Source of the DNA: Cyprinodon diabolis
Lineage: Eukaryota; Chordata; Actinopteri; Cyprinodontiformes; Cyprinodontidae
Direction: 5' to 3'
NCBI GenBank assembly: GCA_030533445.1
Contig: JARPUW010000257.1
Location: forward strand, 1-64,000
DNA length: 64,000 nt
Made by a program: the position numbers and the translations under genes. The notes beneath the pieces are model-generated. The model searched no databases and had not been told where the DNA came from. It saw nothing but the letters and a program-made list of their open reading frames with translations. The number at the start of each line of letters is the position of its first letter. The stretch's first letter is position 1. Positions 1-8,582 of this stretch are shown here, piece after piece.

Positions 1-122
1 GTAAAATCTGTTTGAAGCTTGGTAACCTTGACAACGCTTAACGAGCCTCTCACTGACACAGACAACAGCTGCACTCACTATTGGTTTCTTCTTCCAGGCT
101 TTTTTGTATGGGAAGAACGGCA

Positions 123-591
123 CCGAACAAACGACTACTGATCAAAAACCGTATGAGTTATTCAAAAAACATTTTCACCATGAGCATCAGCAATCCTTCG
201 ACTCCAACTATACCAACTTTGGTGTATGTGTGTCATTCAGAAAAATATTTATGACGAGTTGAAAACACATAGTCTGATTCGTTTTTCTCCCATCTTCAGC
301 TCAAAAAGAATGGAGAAAGGCTGAAACTCTCATCCACTTTAGGTTGGTCTGGAGGGTTTTTAAGGCAAAGTATTAATCCTACCGTAATTCCGAAGACATT
401 GTGTGAGTCCAGAGGTTTCAGTCTACAAACTGACCAAAAATGGTGACTGTAGCTCCAAATATGTGGCCGTGAGGGCGAGAATAAGATGTTTGATCTTAAA
501 AAATGGCCGCCTCACACTAAGATTTCAGCAGCTGCACTCTAGCAGGCTGCTGCAGAAGCTAACTGTCAGCTAGCTTCCAGGTGCTTACCCT
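123..591. repeat. Module A (double monomer), first copy
   Basis: Begins at box CCGAACAAACGAC and runs through TTCGACTCCAACTATACC, the GGTTGGTCTGGAGGG segment and TCTACAAACTGACC to GCAGGCTGCTGCAG. It is homologous along most of its length to 1047-1500, at an offset of 924 bp. It differs there by CACCATGAGCATCAGCAATC in place of CACCGTGAGCGTCAGTCATC, and by lacking the TATAAATA sequence. Confidence 0.85.
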
Positions 592-814
592 CCGAACAAA
601 CGACTGCTGAGCAAAAACCGTAAAAGATATCTGAAAAATTCTTTCAGTGAAAGCAACATCTATCCTTTGTCTCAGACTGGGGTAACCTTCATGTCTGTAG
701 GTCTTTCACAACCCAAAACGAAGCACAAACAAAATGGTTGGCCCACCTGCTCCTCCCTTTGTTTGAACTGCAGGACCTCACTCTCACTCACCTTTTAGCT
801 GCTAAAGCACCCCT
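592..814. repeat. Monomer B, 223 bp
   Basis: Starts CCGAACAAACGACTGCTGAG and continues with AAAAGATATCTGAAAAATTC, a CTTTCAGTGAAAG segment (itself a short palindrome) and the sequence ACAACCCAAAACGAAGC. Its closest relative in the window is the extra monomer of unit 17 (51642-51870). Confidence 0.8.
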
Positions 815-1046
815 CCGAACAAACGACTGCTGAGTAAAAACCGTAAAAGGTATCTGAAAAATTCTTTTTATCTAAGCGACAGCTATATCTTGTCTTCAAT
901 TGGAGTAACTTTCATGGCTGTAGGTCATCTACAAACTGAATGGGAAGAGAAAGAAAAAGAAAAAACGTTTCATCACACCTAAGCTTCTAATTGAGCTAGC
1001 TGCAGCAGGTCACTGTCACTCAGCTTTCAGGTGCTTAAAATGTCCT
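815..1046. repeat. Monomer C, 232 bp
   Basis: Starts with the same box but reads GAGTAAAAACCG where B reads GAGCAAAAACCG. It contains TCTACAAACTGA (928) and a 24-nt uninterrupted purine run at 942-965, then ends with CAGCTTTCAGGTGCTT before the next box. Confidence 0.8.
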
Positions 1047-1500
1047 CCGAACAAACGACTGCTGAGCAAAAACCGTATGAGTTATTCAAAAAATTTTTTC
1101 ACCGTGAGCGTCAGTCATCCTTCGACTCCAACTATGCCAACTTTGGTGTATGTGTGTCATTCAGAAAAATATTTATGACGAGTTTAAAACACATAGTCGG
1201 ATTCGTTTTTCTCCCCTCTTCTGCTCCAAAACCAATGAAAAACGGCTCTGATTTTCATCGACTTTAGGTCGGTCTGGAGGGTTTTTAAGGAAAAGTATTA
1301 ATCCTACCGTAATTCCGAAGATATTGTGTGGGTCCAGAGATTTCAGTCTACAAACTGACCAAAAATGGTGACTCTAGCTATAAATATGTGGCCGTGAGGG
1401 CGAGTTTAAAATGTTTTTTTGTGTTTAAAAAACGCCTGCCTCACACTCTAGCTTTTCAGTTGCTCCACTCTAGCAGGCTGGATTTTGCTAAAACTTTGTG
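1047..1500. repeat. Module A' (double monomer), second copy
   Basis: This is the 924-bp-offset homologue of module A. It carries either CATAGTCGGATTC (units 1, 6, 8, 9, 11, 14, 18, 20) or CATAGTCTGATTC (the rest) at the position corresponding to 1197. It contains TATAAATA at 1379-1386, where module A reads CCAAATA. Confidence 0.85.
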
Positions 1501-1599
1501 GCGCTTGAGGTCTGATTATACAAAAACCGTAGCAGTTATCAACATACCGTCTTCAGTTTTAAATAGACGAAGGATTTATCTACAAACTGAGCTTCAAAC

Positions 1600-1856
1600 T
1601 GTTTTTCTAGGTGAATGTATGCCGACACAGTGAAGTGCTGTTTTTTATGCTTTTTTTTTCCTCTCCCCATTCATTTCCTATGGGATTTTTTTGCGACGTT
1701 TTCGCTAATAATTCGCAAACCTTCGGACTAATGAGAAAGTTTTATACAAGCACACATAACCCCATTGGTCCCGACGCGTGTGCCAACTTTGGGCCCGATC
1801 CGCCAAACCGTGCGGGACTAGTTACGCGCCGAAGTTTTGGGTATACGGGAGAATTA
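1600..1856. other. Segment between monomer ladder and foldback island (reference unit)
   Basis: Holds a pyrimidine-rich tract (T runs plus CCTCTCCCC, about 1638-1676), then CCTATGGGATTTTTTTGCGACG and a CG-containing stretch (GGTCCCGACGCGTG, GGGCCCGATCCGCC) up to GGGTATACGGGAGAATTATAA. The words GTGCCAACTTTGG also occur in module A', so a very diverged monomer may be hidden here. I see no gene or defined repeat in it. Confidence 0.6.
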
Positions 1857-2066
1857 TAATAATAATAATACGCGGAATAAATATGTGCAATAGTAGTAGG
1901 TGGGCCATGCCTTCGGCATGTGGCCCCCCAATAATAATACGCGGAATAAATATGTGCAATAGTAGTAGGTGGGCCATGCCTTCGGCATGTGGCCCCCCAA
2001 TAATACGCGGAATAAATATGTGCAATAGTAGTAGGTGGGCCATGCCTTCGGCATGTGGCCCCCCAA
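1857..2066. repeat. TAA-linked hairpin modules, 3 copies (unit 1)
   Basis: Each copy is a 62-bp core from ACGCGG to CCCCCCAA. Cores start at 1870, 1939 and 2005 and are joined by TAA repeats, giving periods of 69 and 66 bp. Within the core, GGGCC-ATGCC-TTC-GGCAT-GT-GGCCC can fold as a bulged hairpin with inner arms ATGCC/GGCAT. The block is preceded by a TAA tract. By eye the core is identical in all 19 copies in the window, so expansion is recent or homogenisation is strong. Confidence 0.93.
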
Positions 2067-2073
2067 TAACTAG

Positions 2074-2093
2074 AAAATTTCTAAAGAAATTTT
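2074..2093. other. AT-rich palindrome, arms AAAATTTC / GAAATTTT
   Basis: Perfect 8-bp arms around the loop TAAA, immediately after CTAG. It is present in every unit just downstream of the TAA tract or hairpin modules, and is followed by GAGGGGGGCCACCTAC. Together with the last hairpin module it makes a larger palindrome (see findings). Confidence 0.9.
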
Positions 2094-2340
2094 GAGGGGG
2101 GCCACCTACTGCCCGTCTGGGGAACCGGGCCAATACGGCCCTGGCAAGTGACGTCGGGGCTCCCCAGACCAACTGCTTACGCCTTTGAGGGCTGCTGAGG
2201 GAAGGAAAGAGGGCAAGTTCATGGGCAAAGAGAGCTGTGTGCCACTTGTGCTGAAATCTGGGAAATAGACGTGCACAGAGTATGATGCACAAGGGTAATA
2301 TGGGTTGTCCATATTGAAACACAGTGGGTAAAGCCCAGTT
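2094..2340. other. GC-rich spacer with 9-bp inverted repeat (reference unit)
   Basis: GTCTGGGGA at 2115-2123 is the exact reverse complement of TCCCCAGAC at 2161-2169. The 37-bp interval contains a second hairpin, GGGCC-AATAC-GGCCC. The remainder (GCTTACGCCTTTGAGGG through AACACAGTGGGTAAAG) shows no repeat. Tail subtypes are defined here: alpha CAAGTTCATGGG and CACAAGGG, beta CTAGGTCATGGG and CAAAAGGG. Confidence 0.8.
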
Positions 2341-2578
2341 GGCGGGCTTCGCCCGCCTGCTAGGAGCCATCTCAGTGAAGAAAAAAATCACCAATGGCGG
2401 GCTCTGCCCGCCTTCTAAGAGCCATTGCAGTGATGAAATCACCAATGGCGGGCTCCGCCCGCCTGCTAAGAGCCATTGCAGTGATGTAATCACCTTTGGC
2501 GGGCTCCGCCCGCCTGTTACCATTGGCGGGCTCCGCCCGCCTTCTAAGAGCCATTGCAGTGATGAAATCACCAATGGC
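2341..2578. repeat. 51-bp double-hairpin minisatellite, 5 GC hairpins (unit 1)
   Basis: GC hairpins start at 2341, 2396, 2447, 2498 and 2525 (steps 55, 51, 51, 27), so the last step is an internally deleted monomer. Each full monomer holds the perfect hairpin GGCGGGC-TCC-GCCCGCC. It also holds a second hairpin with outer arms GCCATTG/CAATGGC and inner arms GTGAT/ATCAC, loop GAA and a two-base bulge CA. The two hairpins tile nearly all of the 51 bp. Confidence 0.95.
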
Positions 2579-2617
2579 AATGAGCAATATGCCAGAATGT
2601 ATGAGTGTGTATAAGGA

Positions 2618-3373
2618 AGAGGCTTTTATTCTGTAGAGTCCTTGTAGTCTTATTTTGAAAGTCTATCATGAATGTGCATCAAAAGATGGGTCACGCCCAG
2701 CAGTGATATAGAATCCATTTCCAAATGTTAAATCACTGGTTTTCCATGTTATTAGGTGAATAGTTGCTGTATTACAGAGTAAATGGGAGACTTTTATTGT
2801 GAAATTTGCTCTGGGGTGTGTTTTGAAAAGGTCACTAGAGTCTAATAAAAACAACCTGGAAGAGTTTGGGTCATAATGTTGAGCCATTTGCATCAATTAA
2901 TGCATTACTATAATCTAGAGGCTTTTATTTTGTAGGGTCCTGGAGTCTTATTTTGAAAGTCCAACAGAGTTGTGTTTATAGAAAATGTTCAGACCCGTCA
3001 ATGATAGTTGATTACTTTCCAATTGTTAAATCACTCTTTTTCCATGTTATTAGGGCAGTAGATGAAGCGGAAATGGGAGGCTTTTATTTTGAAATTTGCT
3101 ATAGGGTGTGTTTTAAACAGTCTCCTAGAGTCTATTCTCTAAAACGGGGTTGAGTTTGGGTCATAATGTTGAGCCATATAGGGCAATAAATATATGTAAA
3201 AAATATAGAGGCTTTTATTTTGTAGGGTCCCTGGAGTCTTATTTTGAAAGTCTATCAGTGCTGAGTGGCAAGGGAAGTGTCATGTACAGCAGTCATATAG
3301 TATCCATTTCCCAATGTTAAATCAGTCCTTTCACCCTCCATTAGATTAATATGTGCTGTTTAAAACAGCAGAG
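2618..3373. repeat. ~295-bp tandem repeat F, 2.5 copies (reference unit)
   Basis: Copies start with AGAGGCTTTTATT at 2618, 2917 and 3207 (periods 299 and 290), followed by TGGAGTCTTATTTTGAAAGT (TGTAGTCTTA in copy 1). The third copy is cut at about half length by the unit junction. Within each copy the box G(G/A)CTTTTATT recurs, giving positions 2621, 2789, 2920, 3079 and 3210 with alternating spacings of 168, 131, 159 and 131. GTTAAATCACT/AGTCC and TTTGGGTCATAATGTTGAGCC are further shared words. Confidence 0.88.
3355..3369. other. 15-nt palindrome at unit junction
   Basis: GCTGTTTAAAACAGC has perfect 7-bp arms around a central A and lies 5 bp before the next unit's phase marker. It is retained at every junction visible, including the divergent unit 16/17 junction. 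Confidence 0.85.
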
Positions 3374-5295
3374 GTAAAATCTGTTTGAAGCTTGGTAACC
3401 TTGACAACGCTTAACGAGCCTCTCACTGACACAGACAACAGCTGCACTCACTATTGGTTTCTTCTTCCCAGGCTTTTTTGTATGGGAAGAACGGCACCGA
3501 ACAAACGACTACTGATCAAAAACCGTATGAGTTATTCAAAAAACATTTTCACCATGAGCATCAGCAATCCTTCGACTCCAACTATACCAACTTTGGTGTA
3601 TGTGTGTCATTCAGAAAAATATTTATGACGAGTTGAAAACACATAGTCTGATTCGTTTCTCTCCCATCTTCAGCTCAAAAAGAATAGAGAAAGGCTGAAA
3701 CTCTCATCGACTTTAGGTTGGTCTGGAGGGTTTTTAAGGAAAAGTATTAATCCTACCGTAATTCTGAAGACATTGTGTGAGTCCAGAGGTTTCAGTCTAC
3801 AAACTGACCAAAAATGGTGACTGTAGCTCCAAATATGTGGCCGTGAGGGCGAGAATAAGATGTTTGATCTGAAAAAAATGGCCGCCTCACACTAAGATTT
3901 CAGCAGCTGCACTCTAGCAGGCTGCTGCAGAAGCTAACTGTCAGCTAGCTTCCAGGTGCTTACCCTCCGAACAAACGACTGCTGAGCAAAAACCGTAAAA
4001 GATATCTGAAAAATTCTTTCAGTGAAAGCAACATCTATCCTTTGTCTCAGACTGGGGTAACCTTCATGTCTGTAGGTCTTTCACAACCCAAAACGAAGCA
4101 CAAACAAAATGGTTGGCCCACCTGCTCCTCCCTTTCTTTTAACTGCAGGACCTCACTCTCACTCACCTTTTAGCTGCTAAAGCACCCCTCCGAACAAACG
4201 ACTGCTGAGTAAAAACCGTAAAAGGTATCTGAAAAATTCTTTTTATCTAAGCGACAGCTATATCTTGTCTTCGATTGGAGTAACTTTCATGGCTGTAGGT
4301 CATCTACAAACTGAATGGGAAGAGAAAGAAAAAGAAAAAACGTTTCATCACACCTAAGCTTCTAATTGAGCTAGCTGCAGCAGGTCACTGTCACTCAGCT
4401 TTCAGGTGCTTAAAATGTCCTCCGAACAAACGACTGCTGAGCAAAAACCGTATGAGTTATTCAAAAAAATTTTTCACCGTGAGCGTCAGTCATCCTTCGA
4501 CTCCAACTATGCCAACTTTGGTGTATGTGTGTCATTCAGAAAAATATTTATGACGAGTTTAAAACACATAGTCTGATTCGTTTTTCTCCCCTCTTCTGCT
4601 CCAAAACCAATGAAAAACGGCTCTGATTTTCATCGACTTTAGGTCGGTCTGGAGGGTTTTTAAGGAAAAGTATTAATCCTACCGTAATTCCGAAGATATT
4701 GTGTGGGTCCAGAGATTTCAGTCTACAAACTGACCAAAAATGGTGACTCTAGCTATAAATATGTGGCCGTGAGGGCGAGTTTAAAATGTTTTTTTGTGTT
4801 TAAAAAACGCCTGCCTCACACTCTAGCTTTTCAGTTGCTCCACTCTAGCAGGCTGGATTTTGCTAAAACTTTGTGGTGCTTGAGGTCTGATTATACAAAA
4901 ACCGTAGCAGTTATCAACATACCGTCTTCAGTTTTAAATAGACGAAGGATTTATCTACAAACTGAGCTTCAAACTGTTTTTCTAGGTGAATGTATGCCGA
5001 CACAGTGAAGTGCTGTTTTTTATGCTTTTTTTTTCCTCTCCCCATTCATTTCCTATGGGATTTTTTTGCGACGTTTTCACTAATAATTCGCAAACCTTCG
5101 GACTAATGAGAAAGTTTTATACAAGCACACATCACCCCATTGGTCCCGACGCGTGTGCCAACTTTGGGCCCGATCCGCCAAACCGTGCGGGACTAGTTAC
5201 GCGCCGAAGTTTTGGGTATACGGGAGAATTATAATAATAACTAGAAAATTTCTAAAGAAATTTTGAGGGGGGCCACCTACTGCCCGTCTGGGGAA

Positions 5296-5314
5296 CAGGG
5301 CCAATACGGCCCTG
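5296..5314. other. Perfect 7-bp hairpin CAGGGCC / GGCCCTG (beta tail)
   Basis: The beta tail reads CAGGGCC-AATAC-GGCCCTG, a fully paired stem. The alpha tail reads CCGGGCC here and has one mismatch against the same right arm. The same beta form is seen in units 10, 13 and 19. Confidence 0.8.
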
Positions 5315-5511
5315 GCAAGTGATGTCGGGGCTCACCAGACCAACTGCTTACGCCTTTGAGGGCTGCTGAGGGAAGGAAAGAGGGCTAGGTCATGGGCAAA
5401 GAGAGCTGTGTGCCACTTGTGCTGAAATCTGGGAAATAGACGTGCACAGCGTATGATGCAAAAGGGTAATATGGGTTGTCCATATTGAACCGCAGTGGGT
5501 AAAGCTCAGTT

Positions 5512-5722
5512 GGGGGGCTCCGCCCGCCTGCTAGGAGCCCTTGCAGCGATGAAAAAAATCACCAATGGCGGGCTCTGCCCGCCTGCTAAGAGCCATTGCA
5601 GTGATGAAATCACCAATGGCGGGCTCCGCCCGCCTTCTAAGAGCCATTGCAGTGATGAAATCACCAATGGCGGGCTCCGCCCGCCTTCTAAGAGCCATTG
5701 CAGTGATGAAATTACAAATGGC
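5512..5722. repeat. 51-bp double-hairpin minisatellite, 4 hairpins (unit 2)
   Basis: GC hairpins start at 5512, 5567, 5618 and 5669. The first has a stem mismatch (GGGGGGC). The last AT-side arm is decayed to ATTACAAATGGC, as in the other beta and gamma tails with a full array. There is no 27-bp short step. Confidence 0.93.
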
Positions 5723-8372
5723 AATGAGCAATATGCCAGAATGTATGAGTGTGTATAAGGAAGAGGCTTTTATTCTGTAGAGTCCCTGGAGTCTTATTTT
5801 GAAAGTCTATCATGGAAGTGCATCTAAAGATGGGTCATGCCCAGCAGTTATATAGAATCAATTTCCAAATGTTAAATCACTGGTTTTCCATGTTATTAGG
5901 TGAATAGTTGCTGTATTACAGAGTAAATGGGAGACTTTTATTGTGAAATTTGCTCTGGGTGTGTTTTGAAAAGGTCACTAGAGTCTAATAAAAACAACCT
6001 GGAAGAGTTTGGGTCATAATGTTGAGCCATTTGCATCAATTAATGCATTAGTATAATCTAGAGGCTTTTATTTTGTAGGGTCGCTGGAGTCTTATTTTGA
6101 AAGTCCAACAGAGTTGTGTTTATAGAAAATGTTCAGACCCGTCAATGATAGTTGATTACTTTCCAATCGTTAAATCACTCTTTTTCCATGTTATTAGGGC
6201 AGTAGATGAAGCGGAAATGGGAGGCTTTTATTTTGAAATTTGCTATAGGGTGTGTTTTAAACAGTCTCCTAGAGTCTATTCTCTAAAACGGGGTTGAGTT
6301 TGGGTCATAATGTTGAGCCATATAGGGCAATAAATATATGTAAAAAATATAGAGGCTTTTATTTTGTAGGGTCCCTGGAGTCTTATTTTGAAAGTCTATC
6401 AGTGCTGAGTGGCAAGGGAAGTGTCATGGACAGCAGTCATATAGTATCCATTTCCCAATGTTAAATCAGTCCTTTCACCCTCCATTAGATTAATATGTGC
6501 TGTTTAAAACAGCAGAGGTAAAATCTGTTTGAAGCTTGGTAACCTTGACAACGCTTAACGAGCCTCTCACTGACACAGACAACAGCTGCACTCACTATTC
6601 GTTTCTTCTTCCCAGGCTTTTTTGTATAGGAAGAACGGCACCGAACAAACGACTACTGATCAAAAACCGTATGAGTTATTCAAAAAACATTTTCACCATG
6701 AGCATCAGCAATCCTTCGACTCCAACTATACCAACTTTGGTGTATGTGTGTCATTCAGAACAATATTTATGACGACTTGAAAACACATAGTCTGATTCGT
6801 TTCTCTCCCATCTTCAGCTCAAAAAGAATGGAGAAAGGCTGAAACTCATCGACTTTAGGTTGGTCTGGAGGGTTTTTAAGGAAAAGTATTAATCCTACCG
6901 TAATTCCGAAGACATTGTGTGAGTCCAGAGGTTTCAGTCTACAAACTGACCAAAAATGGTGACTGTAGCTCCAAATATGTGGCCGTGAGGGCGAGAATAA
7001 GATGTTTGATCTTAAAAAAATGGCCGCCTCACACTAAATTTCAGCAGCTGCACTCTAGCAGGCTGCTGCAGAAGCTAACTGTCAGCTAGCTTCCAGGTGC
7101 TTACCCTCCGAACAAACGACTGCTGAGCAAAAACCGTAAAAGATATCTGAAAAATTCTTTCAGTGAAAGCAACATCTATCCTTTGTCTCAGACTGGGGTA
7201 ACCTTCATGTCTGTAGGTCTTTCACAACCCAAAACGAAGCACAAACAAAATGGTTGGCCCACCTGCTCCTCCCTTTGTTTGAACTGCAGGACCTCACTCT
7301 CACTCACCTTTTAGCTGCTAAAGCACCCCTCCGAACAAACGACTGCTGAGTAAAAACCGTAAAAGGTATCTGAAAAATTCTTTTTATCTAAGCGACAGCT
7401 ATATCTTGTCTTCAATTGGAGTAACTTTCATGGCTGTAGGTCATCTACAAACTGAACGGGAAGAGAAAGAAAAAGAAAAAACGTTTCATCACACCTAAGC
7501 TTCTAATTGAGCTAGCTGCAGCAGGTCACTGTCACTCAGCTTTCAGGTGCTTAAAATGTCCTCCGAACAAACGACTGCTGAGCAAAAACCGTATGAGTTA
7601 TTCAAAAAATTTTTTCACCGTGAGCGTCAGTCATGCTTCGACTCCAACTATGCCAACTTTGGTGTATGTGTGTCATTCAGAAAAATATTTATGACGAGTT
7701 TAAAACACATAGTCTGATTCGTTTTTCTCCCCTCTTCTGCTCCAAAACCAATGAAAAACGGCTCTGATTTTCATCGACTTTAGGTCGGTCTGGAGGGTTT
7801 TTAAGGAAAAGTATTAATCCTACCGTAATTCCGAAGATATTGTGTGGGTCCAGAGATTTCAGTCTACAAACTGACCAAAAATGGTGACTCTAGCTATAAA
7901 TATGTGGCCGTGAGGGCGAGTTTAAAATGTTTTTTTGTGTTTAAAAAACGCCTGCCTCACACTCTAGCTTTTCAGTTGCTCCACTCTAGCAGGCTGGATT
8001 TTGCTAAAACTTTGTGGCGCTTGAGGTCTGATTATACAAAAACCGTAGCAGTTATCAACATACCGTCTTCAGTTTTAAATAGACGAAGGATTTATCTACA
8101 AACTGAGCTTCAAACTGTTTTTCTAGGTGAATGTATGCCGACACAGTGAAGTGCTGTTTTTTATGCTTTTTTTTTCCTCTCCCCATTCATTTCCTATGGG
8201 ATTTTTTTGCGACGTTTTCGCTAATAATTCGCAAACCTTCGGACTAATGAGAAAGTTTTATACAAGCACACATCACCCCATTGGTCCCGACGCGTGTGCC
8301 AACTTTGGGCCCGATCCGCCAAACCGTGCGGGACTAGTTATGCGCCGAAGTTTTGGGTATACGGGAGAATTA

Positions 8373-8582
8373 TAATAATAATAATACGCGGAATAAATAT
8401 GTGCAATAGTAGTAGGTGGGCCATGCCTTCGGCATGTGGCCCCCCAATAATAATACGCGGAATAAATATGTGCAATAGTAGTAGGTGGGCCATGCCTTCG
8501 GCATGTGGCCCCCCAATAATACGCGGAATAAATATGTGCAATAGTAGTAGGTGGGCCATGCCTTCGGCATGTGGCCCCCCAA
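8373..8582. repeat. TAA-linked hairpin modules, 3 copies (unit 3)
   Basis: Cores start at 8386, 8455 and 8521 (periods 69, 66). The last core runs directly into CTAG without an intervening TAA, unlike unit 1. Confidence 0.93.

Larger units (their letters stand above)
123..1600. repeat. Ladder of seven ~230-bp monomers (reference unit)
   Basis: ACCGTA occurs at 148, 381, 617, 840, 1072, 1306 and 1526, giving steps of 233, 236, 223, 232, 234 and 220 bp. Four steps begin with the conserved box CCGAACAAACGAC (123, 592, 815, 1047), followed ~20 bp later by CAAAAACCGTA. The other three keep only the ACCGTA part. A second shared motif, TCTACAAACTGA, sits at 422, 928, 1347 and 1579. The region therefore looks built from one ancestral ~230-bp monomer that has diverged strongly within the unit. 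The same ladder is present in all units. Confidence 0.8.
1..3373. repeat. Unit 1 (3373 bp): reference unit, T-type, 3 hairpin modules, alpha tail
   Basis: Used as the reference for internal structure. The 5' half is T-type (GATCTTAAAA near 494, TGTTTGAACTG near 760, TCAATTGG near 896). It has three 62-bp hairpin modules and five 51-bp-type hairpins. Private variants CACAGAGTATG (2275), GCATTACTATA (2902) and CATGTACAGC are shared with unit 8, and the 5' variants CATCCACTTT and AAGGCAAAG with units 8 and 9. It lacks one C in GGGTCC(C)TGG at 2936. Confidence 0.95.
3374..6517. repeat. Unit 2 (3144 bp): G-type, no hairpin module, beta tail
   Basis: The 5' half carries GTAATTCTGAAG, TTGTGGTGCTTGAGG and TTTTCACTAATAATTC, all shared only with unit 12. 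The tail is beta: GAACAGGGCC, CTAGGTCATGGG, CAAAAGGG, TGGAAGTGCATCTAAAG and AATCAATTTCC. A junction between these two parentages lies near 5230-5290. It has a private change GCTCACCAGAC in the 9-bp inverted repeat. Confidence 0.94.

Noticed and set aside
1121..1129. TTCGACTCC, similar to a Pol III B box (GGTTCGANTCC), for a tRNA-derived SINE
   Set aside because: The leading GG is CC, there is no convincing A box upstream, no cloverleaf can be drawn, and no T-run terminator sits at a suitable distance.
1031..1267. 78-codon frame in module A' open in eight units
   Set aside because: A single base (GTCGGATTC versus GTCTGATTC) decides whether it is open. The remaining units carry the stop, with no other change suggesting a gene.
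1328..1633. 101-codon plus-strand frame present in every unit (starts at GTG in unit 1)
   Set aside because: It has no ATG near its start. The changes seen among units are amino-acid replacing (R to C in units 2 and 12, Y to S in 6, A to V in 8, S to R and P to L in 17), with no sign of constraint. It spans ladder monomers whose homologous copy (module A) is not open. Its presence in all units follows from repeat identity.
1722..1736. TTCGGACTAATGAGA as a CENP-B-box-like site
   Set aside because: It keeps TTCG and the central A but has GAGA where the box requires CGGG. I found no full CENP-B box in the unit.
1857..1870. TAA tract as the 3' tail of a LINE or SINE
   Set aside because: TAA tails occur in some LINE families, but no reverse transcriptase fragment, target-site duplication or 5' end can be seen. 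The TAA tract is better described as the linker of the hairpin modules.
2341..2357. GC hairpins as bacterial rho-independent terminators
   Set aside because: There is no T tract after the stem, the hairpins are tandem-repeated, and nothing else in the window looks bacterial.
2341..2578. CRISPR-like array
   Set aside because: Monomers are directly tandem with no unique spacers, the sequence between hairpins is itself repeated, and the context is a eukaryotic-type satellite.
1822..2580. 252-codon minus-strand frame across the hairpin modules and 51-bp array
   Set aside because: The translation is a concatenation of the repeats. Length depends only on module copy number, and the frame stays open because all periods are multiples of three.
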